Origin: Ginsengibacter sp963792025
Lineage (GTDB): Bacteria > Bacteroidota > Bacteroidia > Chitinophagales > Chitinophagaceae
Reading direction: 5' to 3'
DNA: 64,000 bases
NCBI GenBank assembly: GCA_963792025.1
Contig: CAWBUS010000005.1
Coordinates: 310,001-374,000 of the forward strand
The notes under the pieces: generated by a model
Seen by the model: the letters and a program-made list of their open reading frames with translations, nothing else
Databases searched by the model: none
Told to the model about the DNA's origin: nothing
Shown: one piece after another, positions 27,118 to 37,049 of the stretch
Layout: the number at the start of each line of letters is the position of its first letter
Numbering within the stretch: the first letter of the stretch is position 1
Made by a program: the position numbers and the translations under genes

Positions 27118-29748
27118 ATGTCGAAAGAAGATACTCCGTTAATGAAACAACATAGTGCTATCAAGGCGAAATATCCTGATGCTATATTGCTATTTCGTGT
27201 AGGTGATTTTTACGAAACTTTTGGACAGGATGCGATTACCGCGTCACGCGTTTTAGGAATTACGTTAACTAAACGAAATAATGCATCGCCTACTGCTTCA
27301 GAACTGGCCGGCTTTCCTCATCATGCGCTGGATACCTATTTACACAAATTAGTAAAGGCCGGTTACCGGGTGGCCATTTGCGATCAGTTGGAGGATCCAA
27401 AACTGGTAAAGGGAATCGTTAAACGCGGCGTTACGGAATTAATTACGCCGGGCGTTGCTACCAACGATAAATTACTTGAACATAACAACAATAATTTTTT
27501 ATGCGGCATTTATCTTACGCCAGAAAAAACAGGAATTTCATTTCTTGATATTTCAACAGGAGAATTTTTTATTGCGGAAGGTGATAAAGAATATGCTGAC
27601 AAATTATTGCAAAGCCTCAACCCTGCTGAAGTTATTTTTCAAAGAAGCCAACAAAAGGAATTTAAAAGTTTTTTTGGCAACAAGTTTTATACTTACTCAT
27701 TGGATGAATGGATTTTTACGGAGCAGTATGCTAAAGAAAGTTTGCTAAAACATTTTGGTACCCAAAGCCTGAAAGGTTTTGGCGTTGAAGATTTATCTAC
27801 GGGAATTATTGCCGCAGGTGCAGTGCTTCATTATTTAAAAGATACCGAACATCCTAATTTGCAACACATCACTTCTTTACAAAGAATTGATAAAGCCGAT
27901 CACCTTTGGATGGATCGGTTTACCATTCGCAATTTGGAATTACTCGGTGGCGTTGAAAGCAATAACTCGTTATTAAAAGTTTTGGATAATACCGTTTCAC
28001 CAATGGGTGCAAGGTTATTGAAACGCTGGATGGTTATGCCTCTAACGGAAATTGGTAAAATTGAGGAGCGCCAGCTGCTGGTTGAATATTTTATTAAAAC
28101 TCCGGAGGAAAAAAATAAAATTAGCCAGGATGTAAAACAAACGGGTGATGTTGAAAGACTTGTTAGCAAAATCCCTTTAAAGAAAATAAATCCGAGAGAA
28201 GTTCTGCAAATAAGCAAAGGGCTGAAACTGATAAGCCAGGTGAAAAATATTTGTGATACATCCGCTAACGAATATTTAAAAAGACTGGGAGATTCTTTAA
28301 ACCCGTGCAAATACATTGCTGATAAAATTGTAAAAGAAATTATAGAGAATCCGCCTATTGCTGCGTCTAAAGGAAATATAATTGCTGCAGGAGTTGATGC
28401 TGCACTTGACGAATTAAAAGATATTGTTACTAACGGTAAAGGCCACCTGCTGAAGTTGCAGCAAAAGGAAAGTGAAAGCACAGGCATATCGTCTTTGAAA
28501 ATAGGATTCAATAATGTGTTTGGATATTATTTGGAAGTTACCAATACCCACAAAGACAAAGTGCCTGAAACCTGGATGCGGAAGCAAACACTTACTAACG
28601 CCGAACGATATATAACGCCCGAATTAAAAGAATACGAGGAAAAAATAATGGGTGCTGAAGACAAAATTCTCCAGCTTGAATTGCAGATTTTCGAAAACCT
28701 TTTAAATGAATTGCAGGATTATATTGCGCCGATGCAATTGAACGGACATGTGCTCGCTGTGCTTGACTGCTTAACCTGTTTTGCCAACAATGCTTCACAT
28801 TTTAAATATAAAAAACCTATTCTGCACAATGGTTATGAACTTGATTTAAAAAGCAGCCGTCACCCGGTTATAGAAAGAAATTTACCACAGGGAGAAAGTT
28901 ATATTGCCAATGATATTTTTCTTGATCCGCCATCTCAACAAATCATTATTCTCACCGGTCCGAACATGAGCGGCAAGAGCGCTGTTCTGCGTCAGACAGC
29001 TTTAATTACCTTGATGGCACACATGGGAAGTTTTGTGCCGGCGGATGAGGCAAGGATTCCTTTAACGGATAAAATATTTACCCGTGTTGGTGCTAATGAT
29101 AATTTAAGCAGCGGCGAAAGCACCTTCATGGTAGAAATGAATGAAACAGCAAGCATCATCAATAATATTACTTCGAGAAGTTTAATCTTGCTGGATGAAA
29201 TTGGCAGAGGAACTTCCACTTACGACGGTATCTCGATTGCGTGGAGTATCGTGGAACATTTGCAAAAATCAGCGTTTAGTCCTAAAACGTTATTTGCTAC
29301 TCACTACCACGAATTGAATGAACTTGAAAATAAATTTGAGCGTGTAAAAAACTTTCATATTACTCATAAAGAATCAGGCAATAAAATTATTTTTTTAAGA
29401 AAACTTGCGCCCGGCGGAAGCACACACAGCTTCGGGATCCATGTTGCCAAAATGGCCGGAATGCCACCTTCGCTTATTGAAAGAGCCAACGAAATTTTAA
29501 AGCAATTAGAATCAAAAAATGTTGATGACGCTATAACGGATGGCGTAAACGCAAAAGACAAAGGTTCTAAAAGCATCAAAGAAAATCTACGACAATTAGC
29601 AGCGCCTCAATTGCAGTTGAGCATTTTTGATGCACACTCGCAGACATTTGAAGACATCAGAAAAATTCTTGATGCGGTTGATATCAATCGGTTAACTCCC
29701 GTGGAAGCGTTGTTAAAACTGCAGGAAATAAAGAGTATGGTGAAATAG
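27118..29748 (+). CDS. mutS: DNA mismatch repair protein MutS
   Basis: An 876-residue ATPase that recognises mismatches and small loops. The mismatch-contact motif is RVGDFYETFG (near residue 30, the Phe-X-Glu). Clamp and lever domains follow. The ATPase carries Walker A in GPNMSGKS and the Walker B/signature region LLDEIGRGTSTYDG, with ATHYHEL after it. I start at the ATG at 27118 (MSKEDTPLMKQHSAIK), not at the in-frame TTG nine bases before. It is convergent with a small membrane-protein gene whose 3' end overlaps its last 65 bases. MutL is not nearby. Confidence 0.96.
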   Translation: MSKEDTPLMKQHSAIKAKYPDAILLFRVGDFYETFGQDAITASRVLGITLTKRNNASPTASELAGFPHHALDTYLHKLVKAGYRVAICDQLEDPKLVKGIVKRGVTELITPGVATNDKLLEHNNNNFLCGIYLTPEKTGISFLDISTGEFFIAEGDKEYADKLLQSLNPAEVIFQRSQQKEFKSFFGNKFYTYSLDEWIFTEQYAKESLLKHFGTQSLKGFGVEDLSTGIIAAGAVLHYLKDTEHPNLQHITSLQRIDKADHLWMDRFTIRNLELLGGVESNNSLLKVLDNTVSPMGARLLKRWMVMPLTEIGKIEERQLLVEYFIKTPEEKNKISQDVKQTGDVERLVSKIPLKKINPREVLQISKGLKLISQVKNICDTSANEYLKRLGDSLNPCKYIADKIVKEIIENPPIAASKGNIIAAGVDAALDELKDIVTNGKGHLLKLQQKESESTGISSLKIGFNNVFGYYLEVTNTHKDKVPETWMRKQTLTNAERYITPELKEYEEKIMGAEDKILQLELQIFENLLNELQDYIAPMQLNGHVLAVLDCLTCFANNASHFKYKKPILHNGYELDLKSSRHPVIERNLPQGESYIANDIFLDPPSQQIIILTGPNMSGKSAVLRQTALITLMAHMGSFVPADEARIPLTDKIFTRVGANDNLSSGESTFMVEMNETASIINNITSRSLILLDEIGRGTSTYDGISIAWSIVEHLQKSAFSPKTLFATHYHELNELENKFERVKNFHITHKESGNKIIFLRKLAPGGSTHSFGIHVAKMAGMPPSLIERANEILKQLESKNVDDAITDGVNAKDKGSKSIKENLRQLAAPQLQLSIFDAHSQTFEDIRKILDAVDINRLTPVEALLKLQEIKSMVK

Positions 29749-30037
29749 CACTATAGACCGCACTTATTTTATTGTGGCGAGCATTATTTTTCCATTCTAT
29801 CCTAAACGTCGTTCTTTCTTTACGTTTATTTTTATTGGCGTATTGAATAAATAATATTGTAATATAGATTAATACTATCCCAAAAAATATAGCAATAGCT
29901 TTTACCGGATTTTTTTTCGCCCATTTAATGGTATGATATAAAAAAGATTTCTTCTTCCTCGAACGCCTTGAATGTTTCTTCCTCCTGTGTAAATGAGGAT
30001 TTGGATTATTTGAGCCGGTGGATTTACTTCCCTCCAT
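29684..30037 (-). CDS. Small basic single-pass membrane protein
   Basis: About 117 residues from the ATG at 30037. The N-terminus is strongly basic (HLHRRKKHSRRSRKKK). One membrane helix is at about 47-67 (KAIAIFFGIVLIYITILFI), followed by a basic tail. The C-terminal 20 or so residues are encoded opposite the 3' end of mutS, an antisense overlap of 65 bases, so that end may be an artefact of a missing earlier stop. I do not recognise the family. Confidence 0.6.
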   Translation of the reverse strand: MEGSKSTGSNNPNPHLHRRKKHSRRSRKKKSFLYHTIKWAKKNPVKAIAIFFGIVLIYITILFIQYANKNKRKERTTFRIEWKNNARHNKISAVYSAISPYSLFPAVLTTLPRELTD

Positions 30038-30119
30038 AAATATTTTCAATTAATCTTTCTAAGGTTTTACAGGATTATTTTTCGCTTTAGCAAACTACAT
30101 TTGAAAACTATTTAAACTA

Positions 30120-31502
30120 TTATTTATTGTATTCATAAACTATAAATCCCCAGGGCTCCATACTGAATACATGTGTTGCATTTACTTTTTCCTTTGTACC
30201 TAAGAATATATTTAAGGGGTTACCAAAAATTGAAGAATCATCTATGGTAAACTGTTGGGGCTGATCCGATAAATTCAATATAACTGCTATTTTATGTCCG
30301 GCCTTTTTTCTTACGTAAGCAAATATGGCCATGTCGTTACCGGTTGCTAATTTCTTATAGGACGCATCTGCAGCCAGGGCAGGATCGTCTCTCCGTAAAT
30401 GAAGCAAAGTGCTATAAAATGGCGCCATCTTATATTGATCCCAAACAATAGGATCTTTTGTGAAAAATTTCAATCGTTTTTTATTAGGTATTTCCTGCCC
30501 GCTGTAAATTAAGGGAACACTTTGATACATCGTTTGGGTAAACACTGCAAAAGCTTTGTAAGCATCCCCATATTTTTCAAACTCAGTTCCATTCCAGCTA
30601 TTCTCATCATGATTGGTTGTAAAATATAATCGGTAAGCATTTTTAGGGAAGATCGAAATATTATAGTTGATAACAGAATCCAGTTGACTCAATGTCTTCT
30701 TTCCGGACGCAACAGCTACTGTGGCCCACATCACGCTCCATCCGTATGTTTCATCAAAGCCAACCGTATGAAGTTTCGGGTTTTCACTTTCAGCCAACAT
30801 AAATACATCTTTCAGTTTCTTTAAAGAATCAATACACGTCTTCCAAAAATCAAGAGGTATGGGATCGACATGATCGCAACGGAAACCATCGATGCCCGTT
30901 TCTTTTATCCAGAATTTCATGGCATCAATCATGCTATCACGCAGCTCCATATTATCATAACTAAGGTTTCGTGTATCGGTGTAATCAGCGTCATAGACCG
31001 TATTTCCGACGCTATCTCTTTTGTAAAAATCAGGGTGATTTTTTATCCACGAATTGTCTGGAGAAGTGTGATTGGGAACCCAATCAATTATGACCTTGAA
31101 ACCCAAACTATGGGAAAGTTTTACCATTTGTTTCCAATCATTCATGGTACCAAATTCGGGGTTGATGGCTTTATAATCCCTCACAGAATAATAGCTTCCC
31201 AAATCAGCACTCGTCATCTTTCTGCCTTCTATTCCGATAGGATTAATTGGCATAAACCAAAGAATTTCCACGCCCATTTTTCTTAAACGCGGTAAACTTT
31301 TTTCAAAATCTTTAATAGACGATGAAGTCGTGTACTGGCGTAGATTCACCTCATAAATATTACTTTGTTCACTCCAGGATGGATGAGCCGAAGAAGTAGT
31401 TAGGTGCTTCACCGTTTGAGCATTTGCACTATTCGCAGGACTTAAAATTAAACAGGTTACAAATATCAATGAGGGCGATGCCATGGACATAAATGTTTTC
31501 AT
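30120..31502 (-). CDS. Secreted alpha-amylase-family glycosidase (GH13)
   Basis: About 460 residues, with a signal peptide (about 1-28, ending SANAQ). The GH13 conserved regions appear in order: VIDWVPNHTSPD (region I), DGFRCDHVDPIP (region II, catalytic Asp), FMLAESENP (region III, catalytic Glu) and FTTNHDENSW (region IV, catalytic Asp). It should hydrolyse alpha-glucans in the periplasm or outside the cell. A C-terminal beta-sandwich (domain C) follows. Start at 31502 is favoured by the exact -7 box just upstream; the open frame to 31526 would include it only in part. Substrate (starch, pullulan or maltodextrin) not determinable. Divergent from the dioxygenase gene. Confidence 0.9.
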   Translation of the reverse strand: MKTFMSMASPSLIFVTCLILSPANSANAQTVKHLTTSSAHPSWSEQSNIYEVNLRQYTTSSSIKDFEKSLPRLRKMGVEILWFMPINPIGIEGRKMTSADLGSYYSVRDYKAINPEFGTMNDWKQMVKLSHSLGFKVIIDWVPNHTSPDNSWIKNHPDFYKRDSVGNTVYDADYTDTRNLSYDNMELRDSMIDAMKFWIKETGIDGFRCDHVDPIPLDFWKTCIDSLKKLKDVFMLAESENPKLHTVGFDETYGWSVMWATVAVASGKKTLSQLDSVINYNISIFPKNAYRLYFTTNHDENSWNGTEFEKYGDAYKAFAVFTQTMYQSVPLIYSGQEIPNKKRLKFFTKDPIVWDQYKMAPFYSTLLHLRRDDPALAADASYKKLATGNDMAIFAYVRKKAGHKIAVILNLSDQPQQFTIDDSSIFGNPLNIFLGTKEKVNATHVFSMEPWGFIVYEYNK

Positions 31503-31523
31503 AAAACTTCCTGAATTAATAAG

Positions 31524-31531
31524 CAAAATTA
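31524..31531 (-). promoter_or_regulatory. -7 box for the GH13 gene
   Basis: The minus strand reads TAATTTTG, exact TAnnTTTG, 21 bases before the ATG at 31502. Confidence 0.5.
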
Positions 31532-31592
31532 AAAATATTTAGGCGATAAAATTAGGTATATTAATAAACAACGGTTCCAAAATAATTCGTTC

Positions 31593-31600
31593 TAATTTTG
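31593..31600 (+). promoter_or_regulatory. -7 box and unusually close Shine-Dalgarno for the dioxygenase gene
   Basis: TAATTTTG is an exact TAnnTTTG match, 19 bases before the ATG at 31620. AAGGAG at 31612-31617 is one of the few Shine-Dalgarno-like sequences in the window, but it is only two bases from the ATG, closer than the usual spacing. Together with the divergent box at 31524 it makes a two-way promoter region. Confidence 0.5.
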
Positions 31601-31619
31601 AAATTATTAATAAGGAGCT

Positions 31620-32705
31620 ATGGCAGAAAAAAAGACAATGTATTACAATGATTACCTGCAATTGGATGCAATACTTTCCGCACAAAATCCAGAAAGTTTT
31701 AAACCCGGTAACGAACCGGCACATGACGAAATGCTTTTTATAATTATTCACCAGGCTTATGAACTTTGGTTCAAACAAATATTATTTGAACTGGATTTCA
31801 TCATGAACATCTTTAAGAAAGACAAAATTGATGATAATTCAGAAGATTTGAATCTCGTTCGTCACAGGCTGAATAGGATTATTAAAATACTGGAACTACT
31901 AACCCAACAGGTAACCCTACTCGAAACAATGACGCCGCTGGATTTTCTTGAATTCAGGAATCTCTTAATACCCGCTTCCGGTTTTCAAAGTGTACAGTTC
32001 AGGCTGATTGAAGCAAGGCTGGGCTTACAGATGGAACATCGCTTTAATAAAAATTATTACAAGCGCACTAACGAAGGTGGCTTTGATGAAAAAGATTTTA
32101 ATACAATCAATGAAACAGAAAATGCGGTAAGCCTCTTGTCACTCATCAATAAATGGCTCGAAAGAATACCGTTTTTTGAGAATGATTTGTGGAAAAAATA
32201 TCAAAATCAATTTCCTCTCACTAATCAGCTTCATCCTTTCTGGAGCGATTACCGGCATATTTATAAAAACGGCTTAAATGAAAAGGAAGCAAATAGAATT
32301 AATGATTTTGACAATACTTTTTTCAACAATGAAAATATTACAACAGACGAAAGACTAACAGAAAAGCCGTTGCTTTCAGCACAAGCCATGCGGGCTGCTT
32401 TATTCATTATGCTGTACCGGGATTTTCCTGTTTTTCAAACATCTTACCAAATTCTTGATGCACTTATCGAAACCGACCATCAACTGGCCAACTGGCGGCA
32501 CAAACATATTGATATGGTAAGACGAATGATTGGAATGCGCATGGGAACAGGCAATACAAGCGGCCGCGGTTATTTGGAAGGTGCGTTGAACAGCCATTAT
32601 ATTTTCAGGGACATTGCAGGACTCTCTACTTTTTTAATTGAAAGAAAAAACCTTCCGAAACTACCTACTGACTTAATAAGGAAATTAAGTTATAGTAATT
32701 TATAA
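31620..32705 (+). CDS. kynA: Tryptophan 2,3-dioxygenase-family haem enzyme
   Basis: This 361-residue cytoplasmic enzyme should open the indole ring of tryptophan to give N-formylkynurenine. It keeps family hallmarks: FIIIHQAYELWFKQILFELD near residue 40, with the substrate-side His of human TDO conserved, and NWRHKHIDMVRRMIGMRMGTG near residue 300, in which the His before IDMV aligns with the axial haem ligand. It is longer than many bacterial TDOs but has no extra domain. No other kynurenine-pathway gene is adjacent. Some family members act on other indoles. Confidence 0.9.
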   Translation: MAEKKTMYYNDYLQLDAILSAQNPESFKPGNEPAHDEMLFIIIHQAYELWFKQILFELDFIMNIFKKDKIDDNSEDLNLVRHRLNRIIKILELLTQQVTLLETMTPLDFLEFRNLLIPASGFQSVQFRLIEARLGLQMEHRFNKNYYKRTNEGGFDEKDFNTINETENAVSLLSLINKWLERIPFFENDLWKKYQNQFPLTNQLHPFWSDYRHIYKNGLNEKEANRINDFDNTFFNNENITTDERLTEKPLLSAQAMRAALFIMLYRDFPVFQTSYQILDALIETDHQLANWRHKHIDMVRRMIGMRMGTGNTSGRGYLEGALNSHYIFRDIAGLSTFLIERKNLPKLPTDLIRKLSYSNL

Positions 32706-32707
32706 TT

Positions 32708-32788
32708 AGTCATTAGTCAATAAGTCAATGGTCATTATCCGGATTAAATAGAGATTGCCAATGACTATTGACTTATTGACCATTGACT
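32708..32788. repeat. Long inverted repeat between convergent genes (terminator-like)
   Basis: Two 29-base arms (32708-32736 and 32760-32788) pair with only a few mismatches around a 23-base loop; the shared core is GTCAATAAGTCAATGGTCAT-like. The tandem (A)GTCAAT words inside each arm also make it a short direct repeat. It sits between the dioxygenase stop and the CNNM-gene stop, so it may act as a two-way terminator or be a mobile repeat. Confidence 0.6.
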
Positions 32789-32807
32789 ATTCACCATTCA
32801 CAAGTTC

Positions 32808-34100
32808 TTAATCCATCTCCGCTCTTATCTCATCAGAAATCTGCACGAGCACTTTATCAATACGCTGCCCGTCCATATCTATTATTTCGAATGTAAAACC
32901 ACGCCATTCAAAAGTATCGCCTGTTGAAGGAATACGTTTTAATTCGTGCAAAATAAATCCGGCCAAAGTATCAAAATCATTCTCACCTTCATTGATCCAT
33001 ATCGTTTTATCGAAGCGGGTAAGAAAATTATAAAACTGAATTTGAGCATCTACTAAAAAAGTTCCATCCTTTCGTTCAACAATTTCGTAATCGTCATCTT
33101 CCGCTTCAGGCATTTCACCCACAATCGCATTTAGTATATCCTTCACCGTTATCATACCTAACAGGCTGCCATATTCGTCTACAACAAAAGCATAGTGAAT
33201 TTTGGTAACCTTAATTTTTTCCAGTACCTGGTAGGCCGAATTATTTTCCGGAACAAATAAGGCCTTTCTCATCAGCGAAGAAAGAGATGCTTCAGGTTGC
33301 AGGTACATTTCTTTTATATAAACGACTCCTTTTATATCGTCGATATTATTTTCGCATACAGGATACACGGAATGTTGAAATTCCTTTATCTTTTCTTTTA
33401 CCGACGAAAGTTCTTCGTTTATTTCAAACCAAACAATATCTGTTCGATGCGTCATCAACGAGGTAATATTCCTGTCCCCAAGATGAAATACTCTTTCGAT
33501 AATATCTTTTTCTTCTTCCTCAATCGTACCCGATTCGCTTCCTTCATTTATCATTGCTTTTATTTCGTCCTCTGTTACCTGGTTATCTTTATTGTACCTG
33601 ATATTTAACAATTTAAAAATACCTGAGTTAAGCGAACTCAGCAGCCATACAATCGGGAAAGATATGCTGCTCAATATTTTCAAAGGCCTTGCAACGAGTT
33701 TGGCAATCCTTTCAGGACGCATAATGGCAATCCTCTTAGGTACCAGCTCTCCAAAAAGAATTGACAAAAAAGTAACCAGTATTACTATAATTACCGTTGA
33801 AATGGTAGCAGCGTACGGCTTTATATAATCAATACGTTCAAGGTATGGTTGTAAATACTTACCGAATTTTTCGCCCGAGTACACACCAGTTAAAATGGAA
33901 ATTAATGTAATATACACCTGTGTAGTAGATAGAAATATATCCGGGTTTTCTTTCAGTCCAAGCGCAGTTTTGGATCTTATGTCGCCTTTTGCCGCGCTCG
34001 CCTCCAGCCGGCTTTTCTTTGACGAAACAAGTGCCATCTCGCTCATTACAAATAAGGCATTGAGCAGAATAAGAAAAAATAAAATAACGAATTCTAACAT
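32808..34100 (-). CDS. CNNM/CBS-domain membrane protein (hemolysin/CorC family)
   Basis: This 430-residue protein has a CNNM transmembrane domain with four helices (residues 1-180). A pair of CBS domains (about 205-325) follows with SLMTHRTDIVWFEI and HYAFVVDEYGSLLGMITVKDIL, then a CorC/HlyC domain (about 345-425) with FDTLAGFILHEL. Members act in Mg2+/Co2+ efflux. In Bacteroidetes the gliding protein GldE has the same architecture, and I cannot tell the two apart. It begins ten bases after the PAP2 phosphatase stop on the same strand, so they likely form an operon. Confidence 0.88.
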   Translation of the reverse strand: MLEFVILFFLILLNALFVMSEMALVSSKKSRLEASAAKGDIRSKTALGLKENPDIFLSTTQVYITLISILTGVYSGEKFGKYLQPYLERIDYIKPYAATISTVIIVILVTFLSILFGELVPKRIAIMRPERIAKLVARPLKILSSISFPIVWLLSSLNSGIFKLLNIRYNKDNQVTEDEIKAMINEGSESGTIEEEEKDIIERVFHLGDRNITSLMTHRTDIVWFEINEELSSVKEKIKEFQHSVYPVCENNIDDIKGVVYIKEMYLQPEASLSSLMRKALFVPENNSAYQVLEKIKVTKIHYAFVVDEYGSLLGMITVKDILNAIVGEMPEAEDDDYEIVERKDGTFLVDAQIQFYNFLTRFDKTIWINEGENDFDTLAGFILHELKRIPSTGDTFEWRGFTFEIIDMDGQRIDKVLVQISDEIRAEMD

Positions 34101-34110
34101 ATATTTCTCT

Positions 34111-34689
34111 TCAGGTTGATAACAGGCCTATTTTGGTATTAAATATTTTTGCCGGAATGTAGCCAAGAATTACGCCAACTATTGCCCCGCAAAATACATC
34201 AAAAGGAAAGTGAACTCCAACATATACCTGGGCATACGAAATTAATAAAGCCCATAAAAAAAGATAAGCCCATTTGGGGCTGACTGCCTTCCTGAACGTT
34301 GTAAATATAAACATTGCAGCCGCAAAATGATTCACGGCGTGTGAAGATGTAAAACTGGAGCTCTCGGGACAGTAACTAACGAGAAACCGAATGGTGCCAG
34401 CAATTGCAGGATCGTGGCATGGCCGGATCCTAATGAAATTGCCCTTTATTATAGTGCTGCTTACATAATCGCTTATTATTGCGTTTAAGATAAAGAACAA
34501 CGTCCAGTAGAGGCCCTTTAATTTGAAGTTAATGGTCGTAAATAATACGAGAAAAAAATAAAACGGCATCCACACAAACGGTTCCCGGACAAACGGTATA
34601 AATTCATCCAGAAATGGTGTATGCCATTGCCCGTTAACTTTCGAAAATAACCTGTAGTCGAAGCGTGTTACCGCATCAGGTAGGAACAT
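34111..34689 (-). CDS. PAP2-family membrane phosphatase
   Basis: This 192-residue protein has about six membrane helices. The three phosphatase motifs are recognisable: KGNFIRIRPC (KxxxxxxRP), SFTSSHAVNHF (the PSGH motif with TSSH, catalytic His) and QVYVGVHFPFDV (SRxxxxxHxxxD with Gln for Ser-Arg). PAP2 enzymes dephosphorylate lipid phosphates such as undecaprenyl diphosphate, phosphatidate or lipid A. The gene is divergent from the tandem sulfatase-fold genes (134 bases) and precedes the CNNM gene. Confidence 0.88.
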   Translation of the reverse strand: MFLPDAVTRFDYRLFSKVNGQWHTPFLDEFIPFVREPFVWMPFYFFLVLFTTINFKLKGLYWTLFFILNAIISDYVSSTIIKGNFIRIRPCHDPAIAGTIRFLVSYCPESSSFTSSHAVNHFAAAMFIFTTFRKAVSPKWAYLFLWALLISYAQVYVGVHFPFDVFCGAIVGVILGYIPAKIFNTKIGLLST

Positions 34690-34823
34690 AGATTTTAATA
34701 TTTATATCAATACCACTTCGCACAAAAATAACCATTGCATAAAACACTTGCCAAATATTTACATTTGCTTTATCATCTTTTTCGATTTCTTTAATAGAAA
34801 TTTGCAGTCACTTAATTTTCTAA

Positions 34824-37013
34824 ATGAAAAAAATCGCTTTACCCCGTCTCGTTAAATGGATGTTTTTAACCGCAATTGCGTTTTTGATCTTTATGACGAT
34901 TATGCGATTTGTATTTTTTTACCATTTCAGGCCTTCCCAATATTCATTTGCAAACTGTTTCAAAGCGTTCTTACTCGGATTAAATTTTGACACAAGAATT
35001 GTGTGTGGTATCGTACTGTTTCCATTTCTCATTGGAAATCTTCATTTAAGTTATAACAATAAAAAACGTCTTACGGTTGGCAGCATTGCGCAAATATTGT
35101 TCAGCATAATTATTATGGTGTTACTCATTATTTTTATGAAGAAAGGGCATGTGCCTAATACATCTTTGGTTTACATGGGAATATTATTTGCGTTGATTCT
35201 TGCGTGGCTGTTCGGCACGAAAAATTGTAATCCTTTTGAGAACAATATCTCCAGGAAAATTTTCAAAACTTACTTTTTTATCATAACCGTTTCGCTGGTA
35301 TTTCTTTATGCTGTTGACTTTGAGCATTACGATTACCTGCATCAGCGTTTAGCCGCCAGCGTTTTGAATTATACTGCAGATGCCAAAATTTCGATGAATA
35401 TGGTTTGGCAAACCTACCCCGTGGTTACTTTAATACTCCTGATCATCGTCAGCGTTATTTTGTTATATGGTCTTATTATAAGATGGTTTAAAAAAATGCA
35501 ATCGTCATTATATCGTGGAAAGGGCATCTCAAAAGTATTGATAGGAATTGTATTTGCTTTAATTGTAGGAATTGGAATTTTCGGAAGGCTGAATCAATAT
35601 CCATTACGATGGAGCGATGCATTTTCTTTTCATGATGATTTTAAAGCAAATCTTTCATTAAATCCGATACAAAGCTTTTTGAGTACGCTTCAATTCAGGA
35701 ACTCTACTTACGATATTAAAAAAGTGAAGGAATATTATCCATTAATGGTATCGTCGCTTGGTATAACTAACGCTGACAGTAGTACGCTAAATTATAAAAG
35801 AACATTTTTACCTCAAGGCAATACAACTACGCCTAACGTAGTGGTAATTATATGTGAAAGCTTCAGTGCTTACAAAAGCAGTATGTGGGGAAACCCTTTG
35901 AACACTACTCCTTACTTTAATGAAATGTGTAACCACGGAATCTTTTTCGACAGGTGCTTCACTCCCGCATACGGAACGGCAAGAGGTGTTTGGGCCGTCG
36001 TAACGGGCATACCCGATGTTGAATATCCAAATACGGCAAGCCGCAATCCTTCTGCAGTTGATGAGCATACAATTATTAACGATTATAAAGGATATCATAA
36101 ATTTTATTTTATTGGAGGGAGCTTAAGCTGGGCCAATATAAGGGGATTGCTGACCAATAATATCGATGGCCTGCACATGTACGAACAGGAAGACTATAAA
36201 GCCAATTCAATTGATGTGTGGGGAATAAGCGACAAAAGGCTATTTCTTGCAGCCAATGATGTTTTTAAGAAACAAACCAATCCATTCGTAGCAGTAATTC
36301 AAACAGCAGATAATCACAGGCCTTACACGATTCCTGGTGAAGACAAATCAACATTCGAAATAAAAAAATATCCCGCCGATACTTTGAAAAAATATGGCTT
36401 CGAAAGTAATGATGAATTAAATGCGTTTCGTTACACCGATTTTAGTTTTAAAACATTTATTGAAGCTGCCAAAAAAGAAAAGTATTTTAATAATACCATC
36501 TTTGCTTTTGTTGGCGACCATGGCATTCGCGGTGACGTGGGAAACATGTTTCCAAAGGCGTGGAATATAGATGGATTAACAACACAACACGTTCCCTTGC
36601 TCTTTTATGCTCCTTCTTTGCTGGCACCGCAACGTATCGACAGAACCTGTTCGCAGGTAGATCTTCTGCCATCCGTATCTGCACTTGCGCATATACGTTA
36701 TACCAATACTACTATTGGTAAAAACCTGTTTGACACCATTCACGTTAGTACCGCCCGTTTTAAAAACGCAGCTTTTTTATTTGATCCCAACCTTAAACAA
36801 ATCGGCATGGTTACCGATGAATATTGCTACGTTCATAATCTTTTAAGCGGCACCGAAGATTTTAGGTATAGTAATAGTAATGAACCATTGCCCAAAACAC
36901 CGTTAGTAGAACAAGACCTGCAGGCAATAAAAGATCTTACGCAGGCATATTATGAAACCGCCCGGTACATGATGTTGAATAATTTAAAGAGAAATGCGAT
37001 CACCGGAAATTAG
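34824..37013 (+). CDS. LTA-synthase-like membrane phosphotransferase (copy 1)
   Basis: This 729-residue protein has about five N-terminal membrane helices (to about residue 265), then an alkaline-phosphatase-fold sulfatase domain. Metal and catalytic features: VVVIICESFSAYKSSMWGNPL (metal-binding Glu), TPAYGTARGVW (the nucleophilic Thr), ADNHRPYTIP and FVGDHGIRGD (metal-binding Asp/His). Such enzymes move phosphoglycerol, phosphoethanolamine or related groups onto envelope glycolipids; lipoteichoic acid itself is not made by this phylum. A paralogue follows 36 bases later, so this is a tandem duplication. The group transferred cannot be told. Confidence 0.88.
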   Translation: MKKIALPRLVKWMFLTAIAFLIFMTIMRFVFFYHFRPSQYSFANCFKAFLLGLNFDTRIVCGIVLFPFLIGNLHLSYNNKKRLTVGSIAQILFSIIIMVLLIIFMKKGHVPNTSLVYMGILFALILAWLFGTKNCNPFENNISRKIFKTYFFIITVSLVFLYAVDFEHYDYLHQRLAASVLNYTADAKISMNMVWQTYPVVTLILLIIVSVILLYGLIIRWFKKMQSSLYRGKGISKVLIGIVFALIVGIGIFGRLNQYPLRWSDAFSFHDDFKANLSLNPIQSFLSTLQFRNSTYDIKKVKEYYPLMVSSLGITNADSSTLNYKRTFLPQGNTTTPNVVVIICESFSAYKSSMWGNPLNTTPYFNEMCNHGIFFDRCFTPAYGTARGVWAVVTGIPDVEYPNTASRNPSAVDEHTIINDYKGYHKFYFIGGSLSWANIRGLLTNNIDGLHMYEQEDYKANSIDVWGISDKRLFLAANDVFKKQTNPFVAVIQTADNHRPYTIPGEDKSTFEIKKYPADTLKKYGFESNDELNAFRYTDFSFKTFIEAAKKEKYFNNTIFAFVGDHGIRGDVGNMFPKAWNIDGLTTQHVPLLFYAPSLLAPQRIDRTCSQVDLLPSVSALAHIRYTNTTIGKNLFDTIHVSTARFKNAAFLFDPNLKQIGMVTDEYCYVHNLLSGTEDFRYSNSNEPLPKTPLVEQDLQAIKDLTQAYYETARYMMLNNLKRNAITGN

Positions 37014-37049
37014 CTCCTCAATGAATGTTATCTTTACGATTTTCAAACC

